From: Brachycybe producta
Lineage: Eukaryota; Arthropoda; Diplopoda; Playtdesmida; Andrognathidae
Reading direction: 5' to 3'
NCBI GenBank assembly: GCA_036925085.1
Contig: JAUPFP010000002.1
Coordinates: 784,501 to 848,500, forward strand
Length of the DNA: 64,000 bases
Of the stretch, positions 21,371-31,134 are shown piece by piece. The translations under genes were made by a program, and so were the position numbers. How positions within the stretch are numbered: position 1 is the stretch's first letter; each line of letters opens with the position of its first letter. The notes under the pieces are model-generated. The model was not told the origin of the DNA, did no database searches, and saw only the letters and a program-made list of their open reading frames with translations.

Positions 21371-24300
21371 CGACTGAACGGTGGTAGCAGCCGGATCCCT
21401 GGTGGGAGACTGCAGGTACCTGCCCCAGAAGGCTCCGACACCGGTCGGAGTCGACTGGGCAGATGTGAATGGGAATCACCAGATTCCACGGTAGCATCCG
21501 CCGTTTCCGGTCCGCCAGATGATGGGGAGCCCTCCGATCCCGACTCCAACAGCCTTGCATCCCCTGGATGCAGCGGGCTGAGGGAGGGGGACCGTTGGCC
21601 ACTCCCGTCGCCTTCCTCCTTCTCCTTCTCCGTGATGGGCCTACAAAAAAGGGACAAAACCGTTAAAAACAAGTTTTCACCATGGAAAAGTGAATTCCAC
21701 GGACTTTCACCGTGAGAATTCATGTTTTCACCGTCCAAAGTCGGTAATTCACGGTCAAAACCGTGTTTTACCGCCTTCTTACGGTGAAAACCACTTTTCC
21801 CCCTTTCAGAACCGGTAGAAAGAGTATTCCACGGGTTTTCACCGTGCGAATCGCGGTTTCCACCGTCCAAAGTCGGTGAACCACGGTAAAAACCATGATT
21901 AACCATCTTTGGACGGTGAAAACACCCTTTCACCGAGTTCCGACGGTTGGAAAGGACATTGCATGGACTTCTACCGTGCAAAATGCCGTTTTCACCGTCC
22001 AAAGTCGGTAATTCACGGTCAGAACCGTGTTTCACCGCCTTCGATCGGTGAAAACCACTCCCTGGCGAGCTTCTACCGTCCAAACACCGTCGAACTTGGG
22101 CCTTCCCAAGCGAAACGGCGCTCGGACGGGCTGAACCCGCCGGAAAAGTGCTTTCCATAGTGGTTTGGCCACCATGACAACAGTCATGGCGGCGAAACCA
22201 CACCCACCACGTGTGTATACGGTCATTGACCGTAAAACACACCGTCAGCATATAAAAGAGAACTGCCAACAGGCAGGAGAAGGAAATACCCTTAGAGGGA
22301 CTTACTTTTGCAATGTTGCCCTCTATTTCCAGCTCTTGGTGGCCTCTTTGACGGTGAATTTTGGTTTTATTTAACCCACGTGTGGCCGGCGTTTTTCGTT
22401 TAAATTTGTGATAAACAAAATGGCGCCTAGCCGCCAAATTCACCGTCTTAGCGGCTAATGGCCGTGCAGTAGCGGCTAATACGTCATCAGCCGCCTCATG
22501 CACGGTCACCATGGAGATTTCACCGTCGTCTGCCTTTTTAGGGGCAGATACACGGTGAATTCTCCTACACCAAGACTGTAACTGGTGGGAAGAGACATTT
22601 ACCGTCAATTCTCTTATATTGACGGTAATGGGAGACTTCACGGAGGTTTTCACGGGCGGATTTCTCCGTCCACGGACCGATTTCGTCGGACCTTTGGCTG
22701 GACACTTGGTGATGGGCCGCCCTTGGTTTCTACTGAAACCGTGGCGGGCCCCAAACACCACAACGTCCGGCCGCCTCCTCTCCCAGCCGTCCGCCCATAG
22801 CAGCGGACTGCCGGCTCTACCCCACCACGGTAGGGGCACCCATAGGGTTCTCCACAACCGGATGCTCCCTATCCGAGGGTCATACCCACTCACCTCAAAC
22901 ACCCTCGGCCTCCGCGGACGGAGATTATACCGAGGAGGTGGGGGGTCATCTCCCTCGGAGTCGGTAGACTCCTGCGAAGGAATGGCCGGTGGCTTTAGCG
23001 CCGGAGTCTCTTCACTCCGCGCCGAAGCCTCCGTGGCGTCGCTGTCTGTTCCGGAGGAGGTTTCAGAGACACCAAGTCTATCTTCCTCTCTCACGGTACA
23101 GGTGGGTATATACGGCTTAAGGTTATCTACATGAAACCGGTCGCGCACCTTCCGACCATACCCGTCTACGAATTCTACCTCGTAGACTAGGTCAGAATAC
23201 CGTGCGACCACCGTACCCCTCTCAGCTTTATACGCCAAGTTCCATTTCTTCGCCTGGCCGAGCTTCCCAGCCTGATCTCTTATCCACACCGGATCCCCCG
23301 GCTGGTAAAGAGGATGCTGCACACGGCCAGCGTCATACCGTTCCTTTTGCCTTTTCTGAGCAGCCGCCAAACGTTGACGAGCCTGCTCCTCCACGGCTTG
23401 CTGGTCGGGCAAGTCGCGGACTGGACCGTTCGGAAGGAGGTTATCAATCTCCATCCGCGGCTCACGGCCAAACAACAACTGATACGGAGAGACTTGCGTA
23501 CTCTCCTGGACAGCTGTGTTATAAGCCCACACGGCGGGCCGTAATTTATCCCACCAATCCCGCTGTTCCTTGAGGGGATCAAGGTACCGCTTGATGGTTT
23601 CCATTACGGTTGTGTTCGTACGCTCCGTAAGCCCATTAGCTTGCGGATGGTACGCCGTCGTGAAGTGATGCGCTATGTTATAGTGCTCCCGGAACTTCAG
23701 CAGGACTTTGCTGGAGAACTGGGACCCACGATCCGAGACAAGAGCTTTCGGTGTGCCATACACCGAAAGAATCTCGTCCTTCAGAAATTTCACCACACAG
23801 GCGGCCGTGGCCCTTCGTACCGCCCTTGCCACACCGTACCGGGTGAAATAGTCAACCATGATTAATACATAGGTGACTCCACCCACGGAGGCAGGAAACG
23901 GTCCAACGAAGTCCATTCCCCAGGTATCAACTGGGTACTCCGGCACAATCGGTTGGAGAAATCCCTGACTTCGAGCGAACTGTCGCGCTCTCTGACACAC
24001 CAAACATGACTTAACATATTCGGCAGTGTCCCGCTTCATACCGATCCAGTAGAAGCGTGAGCGCAGTCTCTGGTAGGTCTTAAACATCCCGAAGTGACCA
24101 GCTTCGGGAATGTCATGTAGCTTCCTTAGGCAGAAAGCCCTGCATGACTTCGGAACTACCAACACAGTTCTCAACCGATCCTGGATGGACCTGATAGCAA
24201 ACAACAAGTCATCTGCCACCACGAACTTGAACCGGAGGTTCGAGTTGGGGTCACGGAAGATTTCACTCTTCACTTTGGAGCACCAGCCATCGGCCTCTTG

Positions 24301-27252
24301 CTCCTTGACCCAATCCACCTCGGAACGGATGTGGTAAATAACCTCACCTACGTCGGCTTCGACGTATTCAGGTAAGGAAAGGTCCGCCACATAACGAACA
24401 GGATACCGACTCAAAGCGTCGGCATCCACGTGCAGTGTTCCCTTCCTATACTGAACCTTAAACCGGTACTCTTGAAGCTGCATCTGCCAACGCCCCAACC
24501 TGCCTTGCAGGTTCTTGGCTGTCTGCAGATAGCAAAGAGCATGGTGATCAGTCACGATCACAAACTCCCGGTTAAAGAGGTAAGGACGGAATTTACCCAC
24601 GGCAAACATGACCGCCAAGCACTCCTGCTCGGTGACCGAATACCGTGTTTCCGCTCCTTTCATGAGTCGGCTCGCGTAGGCCAGAACACGGGGGACACTG
24701 TCCTCCGGTAACTTCTGGTAGACTACGACTCCCAAGCCGTACCCACTAGCGTCGGTATGGATAATTACCTCACCACGCGGATCGTACATGGTGAGTACCG
24801 GCGCTTCGGTTAAAAATGCCTTTAACCGAGCAAACGCTAGTTTGCACTGATCCGACCACTCGAAGGACGCATCCTTCTTTGTCAGATCGTGCAAAGGCCT
24901 AGCCACCTTGGCGAAGTCCTTGATGAACCTTTGATAGTAACCGGCAAGTCCGAGAAAACTGCGGACGCCTGTCACCGTCGTCGGGACATCAAACTCCTGG
25001 ACTGCCCGTACGAGATCCGGGTCCGGAGCAACTCCCTCGGCACTCACTACGTGACCGAGATAACGTACTTTGTTAAAGCCAAAGAAACATTTCTTCGGCT
25101 GGAGTTTCAGCTCCGCCCCTCGTAACAGTCCAAGGACAGTGGAGAGTCTCTCGAGAAACTGCTCGAAAGTGTTCCCAAAGACGATAATATCGTCCAGGTA
25201 CACCAGACAAGTCTCCCACTTATGTCCTGCCAATAAGAGGTCTAGCGCTCTCTGCATGGTGGCTGGAGCATTACAGAGTCCGAAAGGCATTTTCCGGAAC
25301 TCAAACAGACCTTGAGAGCAAATAAATGCCGTTTTCTCAATGTCTGGCTCAGCCATCCGAACCTGCCAGTAACCACTAGCCAGGTCCAAGGTAGCGAAGA
25401 ACTTCGCACCGGCCAACGAGTCGAGCGCATCATCGATGCGAGGCAACGGATACTGATCCAGCTTTGTCTGGGCATTCAGTTTCCGGTAGTCCACGCAAAA
25501 ACGAAAGCCACCATCCTTCTTGCGAACAAGCAAGATAGGGCTCGCGTAGGGACTACGCGAAGGTTGGATAACCCCTGCATCCAACATCTTCGCCACCTCT
25601 TCTTTCTCGACTACTCTGGCCGCTGGAGCGGTTCGACGCAATCCTTCACGCACCGGAGGTTGCCCACCGGTATCGATTGTATGTTCGACCAGAGAGGTTT
25701 CACCCAACTCCGTGAAGTCGAACGCGAAATGATCCCGGCGTGCCAGCAGGAACTCTCGAAGCTGTCTCGCCTCTTCAGGCTTCAGATTGTCACCAATCTT
25801 AAGACATTCTTCGAGAGTGGGAGCCGTCGCCACGTTGAGCACTTGGCGTCCGTTTCCGGACGCCCCTCTCAACTTAGACGAGGACTTCCCTGGCCGAACC
25901 GTCGTCTGAGTGGGGTCTCCCCCTCTCAACTTAGACGGCTCTTCCAGCCCTACCACAATGGCAGCCTCCACAGCTTGAGCCGTGGCTACACCCTCTCCTG
26001 TTTCCAGGGCAATGGGTGCATCTCCCACGTTCTCAAGCCATATATCGTACGTGCCAAGCCGGTTGGCTGCAGCGATACCTGCTACTGCCAACACACCACG
26101 TCCACCTAAGGCTTTCCGGTGCGGCTCCACGAGAAGCAGCTGGCCAGGGCCGGCATGCTCTACCAACGTCACGGATACGACACGTCGTACGTGGGCTGGT
26201 AGCCAGACATTCTCCCTCAGTCGCAGAGAACAAACTTCTCCGCGCCCGATAGAGGTTCTGGTCTCGGGCAGCTCTGGTGAAACAATGTTCACCCACCCGT
26301 CAACCTGCTCGAGTGCAGGCGGATCCACTGGGAGTTGCCGTCCCTGAGGCAAAGCCCCTGGTATCGGCGATGGAATTGCTTCCACCTCCCTAGGTTCTGC
26401 AAGCGCTCGATCGGTGAATGCAGCTTGGAGGGCGTCTGGATGTGCCGTCCAGACATCCTCCCGGAAGTAAACCTTCCGGTGCACGATATCCACCATCAAG
26501 CCGAAACGTGAGGCGTGATCAACGCCCAACAACGCTTCGCCCTCTCCTTTCACCAAAAGGAGAGGCACCTTGATGGTTTTCTTGTGGATGGTCAATTCCA
26601 CATTTGTGACCCCTACTACCTCGATGGAGTGCCCACCCATTCCAAGAAGGAATGAAGGAACCGCCAGTTCCTCTATAGGCAACTCCATCACTCGTGCCGC
26701 CGTAATGCTTAGGACCGACACGTCGGCCCCGGTGTCTACGATCATCTCCATCAGACGATCGCCTATCGACACCCACACCCTCGGTGAACCTACGTCGTAG
26801 GCCCGGCTCTGAAGCTCAGGGATGGGAACCCGCGGGCTCCCACCATCGATCTTCTGCCTCCCGTCCACCTTACCGCCCACACCGGACGGTAATCCCAGAC
26901 GTGCAGAAGACTGGGGAACAGTCTCACAAACCAGAGACTCCCCAGGCACCACGGGAGGTATGGGCACACCAACTCCTCCCGCCTGCTCGATGAGCGCACG
27001 ATCCAGCACCTCACCACTAGGCATATAGGGTGAGGGGGCAAACCAGCGGTCCAGCTGGCTGCACACGGCCTCCAATGTGGAGCATGGCGATGGAAATACC
27101 CACTGGGTAATTTCCGGGTCCGCAGACCTCGCCAGAGGCACCCCTGCCTTCCGCAGGACATCCACATATTTGGAGACCGCCCGGAGGTACGTCCCTCGTT
27201 CAGAGCTCAGGCCGTGACAGGCACCTGAGCTTTGAAGCTTTACCGGTCGCAC
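21358..27252 (-). CDS. pol: Pol polyprotein of the young Gypsy, 1964 aa
   Basis: Domains in order: N-terminal segment; aspartic protease (DTGADVSVL at 173-181); reverse transcriptase (FCVDYRKLN near 585, YLDDIIVF at 685-692); RNase H (HTDASGYGLG near 832); zinc-binding HHCC (about 1046-1086) and DDE integrase (residues near 1113, 1174 and 1210); a GPY/F-like module; and the YNLRPRR motif near 1441 that often marks the end of Gypsy pol. About 520 further residues follow without a known domain, encoded partly by 132-bp DNA repeats. The first ATG lies just after the gag stop in another frame; Gypsy families commonly use frameshifting or reinitiation here, and the sequence does not decide which. 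The fragment is open throughout. Confidence 0.95.
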   Translation of the reverse strand: MRPVKLQSSGACHGLSSERGTYLRAVSKYVDVLRKAGVPLARSADPEITQWVFPSPCSTLEAVCSQLDRWFAPSPYMPSGEVLDRALIEQAGGVGVPIPPVVPGESLVCETVPQSSARLGLPSGVGGKVDGRQKIDGGSPRVPIPELQSRAYDVGSPRVWVSIGDRLMEMIVDTGADVSVLSITAARVMELPIEELAVPSFLLGMGGHSIEVVGVTNVELTIHKKTIKVPLLLVKGEGEALLGVDHASRFGLMVDIVHRKVYFREDVWTAHPDALQAAFTDRALAEPREVEAIPSPIPGALPQGRQLPVDPPALEQVDGWVNIVSPELPETRTSIGRGEVCSLRLRENVWLPAHVRRVVSVTLVEHAGPGQLLLVEPHRKALGGRGVLAVAGIAAANRLGTYDIWLENVGDAPIALETGEGVATAQAVEAAIVVGLEEPSKLRGGDPTQTTVRPGKSSSKLRGASGNGRQVLNVATAPTLEECLKIGDNLKPEEARQLREFLLARRDHFAFDFTELGETSLVEHTIDTGGQPPVREGLRRTAPAARVVEKEEVAKMLDAGVIQPSRSPYASPILLVRKKDGGFRFCVDYRKLNAQTKLDQYPLPRIDDALDSLAGAKFFATLDLASGYWQVRMAEPDIEKTAFICSQGLFEFRKMPFGLCNAPATMQRALDLLLAGHKWETCLVYLDDIIVFGNTFEQFLERLSTVLGLLRGAELKLQPKKCFFGFNKVRYLGHVVSAEGVAPDPDLVRAVQEFDVPTTVTGVRSFLGLAGYYQRFIKDFAKVARPLHDLTKKDASFEWSDQCKLAFARLKAFLTEAPVLTMYDPRGEVIIHTDASGYGLGVVVYQKLPEDSVPRVLAYASRLMKGAETRYSVTEQECLAVMFAVGKFRPYLFNREFVIVTDHHALCYLQTAKNLQGRLGRWQMQLQEYRFKVQYRKGTLHVDADALSRYPVRYVADLSLPEYVEADVGEVIYHIRSEVDWVKEQEADGWCSKVKSEIFRDPNSNLRFKFVVADDLLFAIRSIQDRLRTVLVVPKSCRAFCLRKLHDIPEAGHFGMFKTYQRLRSRFYWIGMKRDTAEYVKSCLVCQRARQFARSQGFLQPIVPEYPVDTWGMDFVGPFPASVGGVTYVLIMVDYFTRYGVARAVRRATAACVVKFLKDEILSVYGTPKALVSDRGSQFSSKVLLKFREHYNIAHHFTTAYHPQANGLTERTNTTVMETIKRYLDPLKEQRDWWDKLRPAVWAYNTAVQESTQVSPYQLLFGREPRMEIDNLLPNGPVRDLPDQQAVEEQARQRLAAAQKRQKERYDAGRVQHPLYQPGDPVWIRDQAGKLGQAKKWNLAYKAERGTVVARYSDLVYEVEFVDGYGRKVRDRFHVDNLKPYIPTCTVREEDRLGVSETSSGTDSDATEASARSEETPALKPPAIPSQESTDSEGDDPPPPRYNLRPRRPRVFEVSGYDPRIGSIRLWRTLWVPLPWWGRAGSPLLWADGWERRRPDVVVFGARHGFSRNQGRPITKCPAKGPTKSVRGRRNPPVKTSVKSPITVNIRELTVNVSSHQLQSWCRRIHRVSAPKKADDGEISMVTVHEAADDVLAATARPLAAKTVNLAARRHFVYHKFKRKTPATRGLNKTKIHRQRGHQELEIEGNIAKVSPSKGISFSCLLAVLFYMLTVCFTVNDRIHTWWVWFRRHDCCHGGQTTMESTFPAGSARPSAVSLGKAQVRRCLDGRSSPGSGFHRSKAVKHGSDRELPTLDGENGILHGRSPCNVLSNRRNSVKGCFHRPKMVNHGFYRGSPTLDGGNRDSHGENPWNTLSTGSERGKSGFHRKKAVKHGFDRELPTLDGENMNSHGESPWNSLFHGENLFLTVLSLFCRPITEKEKEEGDGSGQRSPSLSPLHPGDARLLESGSEGSPSSGGPETADATVESGDSHSHLPSRLRPVSEPSGAGTCSLPPGIRLLPPFSRWRR
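21690..22080 (-). repeat. 132-bp direct repeats in the pol tail
   Basis: GTCCAAAGTCGGT recurs at 21733, 21865 and 21997, an exact 132-bp spacing equal to 44 codons, so the array stays in frame with pol and encodes repeated ELPTLDGEN/SPTLDGGN-type words. The units carry ACGGTGAAAAC and TTCACCGT motifs in both orientations, a vocabulary shared with the leader array at 29.0-29.6 kb. Confidence 0.85.
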
Positions 27253-27257
27253 ACCAC

Positions 27258-29033
27258 TCAGTTCGGTGGCGACCGGCGGCGGTTTAACGAGGATCTCTCC
27301 TCGTCCTCCACGAGTCGATAGTAGAACTGGCCATCGTGAACGGTGGCCAGGTACTTACGACCCTCCAGCCAAACTGGTGCAACACCAGCGGTTGGCTGGA
27401 GGCTCTGACTTTCGTCAGGCACCACCCTAGCAACTTGTCCTTTGGCCGCAGCCTTCGGACAATCCTTCCTCAGGTGACCCATCTGGTTACACCCGAAACA
27501 AGGACCTAGTCGCCGGAGTGAATCTCCCGTACGGTCCGCACTTCGAGGCGTTGCCGCCGGCTGACCTCCGCCAGAGCCTGCCTGCTTCTTCTTCTTGCCC
27601 CCGGTCTTGGCTCCTGCTTTGTCCGACTTGGACGGTGCAGCAGCCTTCGCACCCGTTTGGCTCGAAGATGAAGCCTTGGCAGAGCTCCCAGAGCTAGCCG
27701 TGGTTCCGGAGGACGGAGCGTTAGCCCGGTCCTGGGGAACCCCTCTCGTACGAGTAGGTAATTTACCTACTAGAAGCAAATCGGCCTCAACCAGCCGTGC
27801 CTTTCGGGCATATGCCTCCACCGTACCGGCCTTACAACCGATCAACTGATCAGTGATGGCCGTCTGGAGTTTCCGTTTGAAGCGAATGAGCCGACAGCTC
27901 TCGTTTTCGCCCGGAGACACTCGGTCGGACAGTTCCAAGAACCGCCAGTAGAATGCCTGTACACACTCGGTAGCCCCCTGTTTCATGGACTCAAATTCAC
28001 CGAAACAGAGGCGAGCCTGGTTGCTGGTGCTGAAGCGGCTACGCATAGCATCCTTCAGCTCCGTCCAGGTCAGGTCTGGAAGAGTTTCCACCAACGTGGC
28101 GTAGTACTCTTCCGCCGGACCGTCCAGCAGAAACGTGAAGAAACTGCATCGGGAATCGTCCGTCCAGCGCTGAGCTCGGGCTTTCGCTTCGAACTTGCGG
28201 AGAAAAGGCGTCAAGTCCTCTCTGCCGTCGTAACGAGCAAAAGAGTGGACCGGGTTAAAGAACCCGAACGCCTGAACCTCCGCTGGAACCGCTGGAGCGG
28301 GCGTCCAAGCAGCGGCGCTAACCCTGCGAGGTTGCCTGCTCCGGTTCCCCGAAACGTCAGACTCCGACTCAGCTTCCGAGGGGATCATCATCTGAACCCT
28401 CGGCTGCTGTCCGGGTACAGCAGGAGCTCCCCGGCCAAGTCCCCGAGGAGACGGCCTGGGTGCTACCCGCGGAGGGACCAACCGGGGAAGTACCGGTGGT
28501 TCCTCTCGCCGTGCGCCTTCACGCACGGGCGACAGTGAGAACCGAGGTGCCACCCTCGGCTCAACCGACGACCGGGACAGTCGTCCTTCCAACCGAAGGA
28601 CATCTATCCCGTAAGCAATCTCAACGAGTTGCTGCTCGGATAGCCCGGCCAAAAAGGCCCGGCCCTCACGTGCAGTCTCGTCCGGGATTTCCACCATGTC
28701 CCTACGGGGCTGATCGCCACGTCCAACCGGACGGGCGACGGTGGAAACTTGGACAAGCGGCCGTGGCTGCTCGTCCTCCCCGGTGAGATCACCGTCGGAC
28801 CCACTGTCTTCTACCAGGTATTCTCCCGGACGGACGTCACGGCGGCGTTTCCGCACCGTGACCCAGTCCTCCGGGAAATCCCCGCCTACGCTACCGCTAG
28901 GTCCCTCTGTTTCCAGAGGATCCCCGCCTTCCGCCCCCACAAGGGGACGGTCGACTACGCGGCCGCATAACTCTAACCCCGCATCTGCTCCAAGTTCCCG
29001 ACCTCCCGTCGGTACTTTTGGGGCTGGCTCCAT
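27258..29033 (-). CDS. gag: Gag protein of the young Gypsy, 591 aa
   Basis: The N-terminal ~230 residues are charged and Pro/Arg-rich. A retrotransposon capsid-type domain follows (PVHSFARYDGRED, FFTFLLDGPAEEYYATL, then a Trp/Phe-rich helical run). A Ser/Ala/Lys-rich linker leads to one CCHC zinc knuckle, CFGCNQMGHLRKDC, at 512-525. Gag forms the particle and binds the element RNA through the knuckle. The stop is six bases before the pol ATG. The start chosen is the first ATG after the palindrome-rich leader; nearby in-frame alternatives were not tested. Related gag text survives at 15.4-16.1 kb. Confidence 0.93.
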   Translation of the reverse strand: MEPAPKVPTGGRELGADAGLELCGRVVDRPLVGAEGGDPLETEGPSGSVGGDFPEDWVTVRKRRRDVRPGEYLVEDSGSDGDLTGEDEQPRPLVQVSTVARPVGRGDQPRRDMVEIPDETAREGRAFLAGLSEQQLVEIAYGIDVLRLEGRLSRSSVEPRVAPRFSLSPVREGARREEPPVLPRLVPPRVAPRPSPRGLGRGAPAVPGQQPRVQMMIPSEAESESDVSGNRSRQPRRVSAAAWTPAPAVPAEVQAFGFFNPVHSFARYDGREDLTPFLRKFEAKARAQRWTDDSRCSFFTFLLDGPAEEYYATLVETLPDLTWTELKDAMRSRFSTSNQARLCFGEFESMKQGATECVQAFYWRFLELSDRVSPGENESCRLIRFKRKLQTAITDQLIGCKAGTVEAYARKARLVEADLLLVGKLPTRTRGVPQDRANAPSSGTTASSGSSAKASSSSQTGAKAAAPSKSDKAGAKTGGKKKKQAGSGGGQPAATPRSADRTGDSLRRLGPCFGCNQMGHLRKDCPKAAAKGQVARVVPDESQSLQPTAGVAPVWLEGRKYLATVHDGQFYYRLVEDEERSSLNRRRSPPN

Positions 29034-29110
29034 TTTTCACCGTAAACAAACGGTAAAATCTGGACAAAGCCACCAGATCCCGGGTTTCCACCGTCGAAAA
29101 CGGTAATCTC

Positions 29111-29554
29111 ACGGACAAAAGTCCGTAAAATACCGTAGCGAACGGATGGAACCGTGCAGAACCGCAGTATCACGGACAAAAGTCCGTGTCCCACGGTAAA
29201 GTACGGTCAGAGTTGACCTTTACCGGTTTCTACCGCGGTATAACGGACAAAAGTCCGTCTCTCGCGGTGTACTCCACGGTAAATGACCTTTTACCACTTT
29301 CTACCGTGGACCGACGGACAAAAGTCCGTACACCACGGTGTACTTGCGGTAAAATACCGTAAACCACCGAAAACCACGGTACCACGGACCGTAGTCCGTG
29401 CCCCACGGTAATTCGACGGTACCAATACGGTAACCGACGGTAAATTTACCGTAAACCACGGTACAACGGACCAGAGTCCGCTCCCCACGGTATCCAACGG
29501 TAAATTAACGGTGAAACGGTGGTTTCCGCCACTGTCCCACGGACCAAAGTCCGC
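29111..29554 (-). promoter_or_regulatory. Leader array of seven spaced palindromes
   Basis: The palindrome ACGGACAAAAGTCCGT or a close variant occurs at 29111, 29172, 29243, 29314, 29384, 29466 and 29539, spaced 61-82 bp, in the untranslated leader between the 5' LTR and gag. Each is set in CCACGGT/ACCGTGG-rich text. Such a phased array could be a protein-binding cluster, comparable in position to the Su(Hw) insulator of Drosophila gypsy, or a series of RNA hairpins for packaging. Both roles are inference. Confidence 0.85.
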
Positions 29555-29643
29555 GCCCAGTGACGTACTCTCACCGCACGGTGATTCGACCGACTTAACG
29601 GTCGAATACACGGTAAATCACCGTGCGAGAGGCGGGGTACAGG

Positions 29644-29661
29644 TACCCGGCGCCTCCACCA
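29644..29661 (-). promoter_or_regulatory. Primer-binding site
   Basis: The minus strand reads TGGTGGAGGCGCCGGGTA two bases after the 5' LTR. It begins TGG, complementary to a tRNA CCA end. The particular tRNA was not identified. GGGTACCTGTACCC just downstream can form a small hairpin. Confidence 0.8.
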
Positions 29662-29663
29662 AT

Positions 29664-30460
29664 TGTAACGTCCCGCCGGACCGTTACCATACCCCAGTAA
29701 GTTCACCCCAAAAAGGACGTAAAACTTACCGCTAAACCGGCTCCTTACGGGGACGGGACCGTACCCGTAGCCGTCTCCCGCACGGTGCTCCTTGAGTTGT
29801 GCCGGCTCCTGGAGCCACCCACGACGGACACGACGAAAAACCACGCCGCCACGCCGAGAATATCGTGGTAGAACACCAGTTCTACCGCGAGCCGACACGA
29901 AGACCGGCCGAAACAAGTCGGAAAGACGGTGGTGTTGTTCCCCAAACCGGACAACCCACCCTCCGCGGTACTTCCCCAAAGAAACGACACGGACACAAAG
30001 TAAGATGAATATAAAAGTGGATTTATTCACACTTACGATGATTAGATGCATAAAACGATGGCAGTGATATTTACACAACTTGGCTGGTAAACTTCTACCA
30101 GCCAAACCCCCATAAATATACAAACAAGCACAGGCCTAATGGCCAAAGGCACAAAAGAAGATGAGGCACTGGCCAGTGGAGGTCTCCTTGACCTCCACCC
30201 ACAGGTCTTCTCAGTCTCACAGCCTACAACCCACTGCCCAGATCCTGTGGTTGACTAGGCCACAGGAAACCTCCAGGCAACTCCACCTGGAGGGGACAGA
30301 GGTCACTTCTGACCTCTCACCCATAGACTTCATGGTGAGAGGTCTGCTGGCACCAAAATGGCGTCCGTCCCAACAGCCTACTGTAGCTGTCAGGCAGACC
30401 ACCATAGGGAAATTCGTCTGCTCCACCAAAGTTAAAATTGGAGCAGACCAGGTTGCCACA
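29664..30460 (-). repeat. 5' LTR of the young Gypsy
   Basis: 797 bp, TG...CA, nearly identical to 17848-18647. It would hold the promoter of the minus-strand transcript. Followed on + by CTAC, the target duplication. Confidence 0.97.
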
Positions 30461-30464
30461 CTAC

Positions 30465-30975
30465 CGAGGGTCACTACAGCTACCAAAAAATATAGGCCTG
30501 TTTATTTATCAATATGTTTAGTTTAGATTACATAGTTCATTATGTTCAGTAAGGTTCGGTAAGGTTCGATTAGGATCGGTTAGGTTTGGTTAGGATCGGT
30601 TAGGTTCAGTTAGGTTTGGTTAGGATCGGTTAGGTTTGGTTAGGATCGGTTAGGTTCGGTTAGTATCGGTACTTTTTGGTTCGGATCGTTAAGGTTCGGT
30701 TAGGTAAGGTTCGGTAAGGTTTTATTAGGTAAGGTTCGGTAAGGTTTTATTAGGTAAGGTCCGTTATTTTAGGGAGAAAGGGTTATTTTTTTAGCTGTAG
30801 TGAAAAAAAGTGATAAAAAAAGGTCTATATTTTGTCCCCCTATTTCTTGGTAGCTGTAGTGACCCTTTTGATGAACAAAAGGTCTATTAATTTTTTTGGT
30901 AGCTGTAGTGACCCAAGTAGCTGTTCTCCCCTTAGTAGCGCTTGTGAGCCTTGGTAGCTGTAGTGACCCCCAACC
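30465..30975. repeat. GGTTAGG array and inverted GTCACTACAGC words
   Basis: About 30540-30770 is a degenerate array of GGTTAGGATC/GGTTAGGTTC units, about 10 bp each. From 30830 the word GGTAGCTGTAGTGACC recurs in the orientation opposite to that left of the Gypsy, forming the right arm of the host TIR element. Confidence 0.85.
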
Positions 30976-31134
30976 GGTTAAAAACTCTCACAGTCTTGAG
31001 GATCATTTGTCTCTGTACTTCGTTGGACTTTCGCCCCATTAAATTACCTTCAAAGATGGCGTTGAACCACTCAGGGGCTAAAATCGTCTCACTATGAAAT
31101 AAATTAAAATGTAAAGAAATGCAGATATTCCACT
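30976..31134 (-). repeat. Right half of interrupted repeat H
   Basis: GGTTAAAAA is the right target duplication. CTCACAGTCTTGAGGATC and GTCTCTGTACTTCGTTGGAC then match the reverse complement of 44740-44825, continuing the repeat broken at 17721. Confidence 0.75.

Larger units (their letters stand above)
17848..30460 (-). mobile_element. Young Ty3/Gypsy LTR retrotransposon, looks whole
   Basis: A 12.6-kb element on the minus strand. Its LTRs (29664-30460 upstream, 17848-18647 downstream) start TG, end CA and differ by only two substitutions and one 3-base length difference. A 4-bp target duplication CTAC (17844-17847, 30461-30464) flanks it. The order is LTR, primer-binding site, palindrome-rich leader, gag, pol (protease, reverse transcriptase, RNase H, integrase), third ORF, polypurine-like tract, LTR; this domain order is Ty3/Gypsy. 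All three frames are open, so it looks whole. Near-identical LTRs indicate a recent insertion. GC content is clearly higher than in the flanks. At 12.6 kb it is much longer than typical 5-8 kb Gypsy elements because of the long leader, pol tail and third ORF. Confidence 0.95.
17722..30975. mobile_element. Short TIR element hosting the young Gypsy
   Basis: Left end GGGACTGGCTCACTACAGC, right end reading inward GGTTGGGGGTCACTACAGC, with an exact 9-bp flanking duplication GGTTAAAAA (17713-17721 and 30976-30984). Several GTCACTACAGCTACC words near each end face inward, and a GGTTAGG-type array lies inside. Without the Gypsy insertion (17848-30460) it would be about 640 bp. A 9-bp duplication with long repetitive ends suggests a non-autonomous Mutator-like element; no transposase is present to confirm this. 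Confidence 0.75.

Noticed and set aside
19528-21377. Long frames on + and in other minus frames over ORF3
   Set aside because: Shadows of a GC-rich coding strand; the 881-residue frame is the one supported by the pol overlap and the fossil match.
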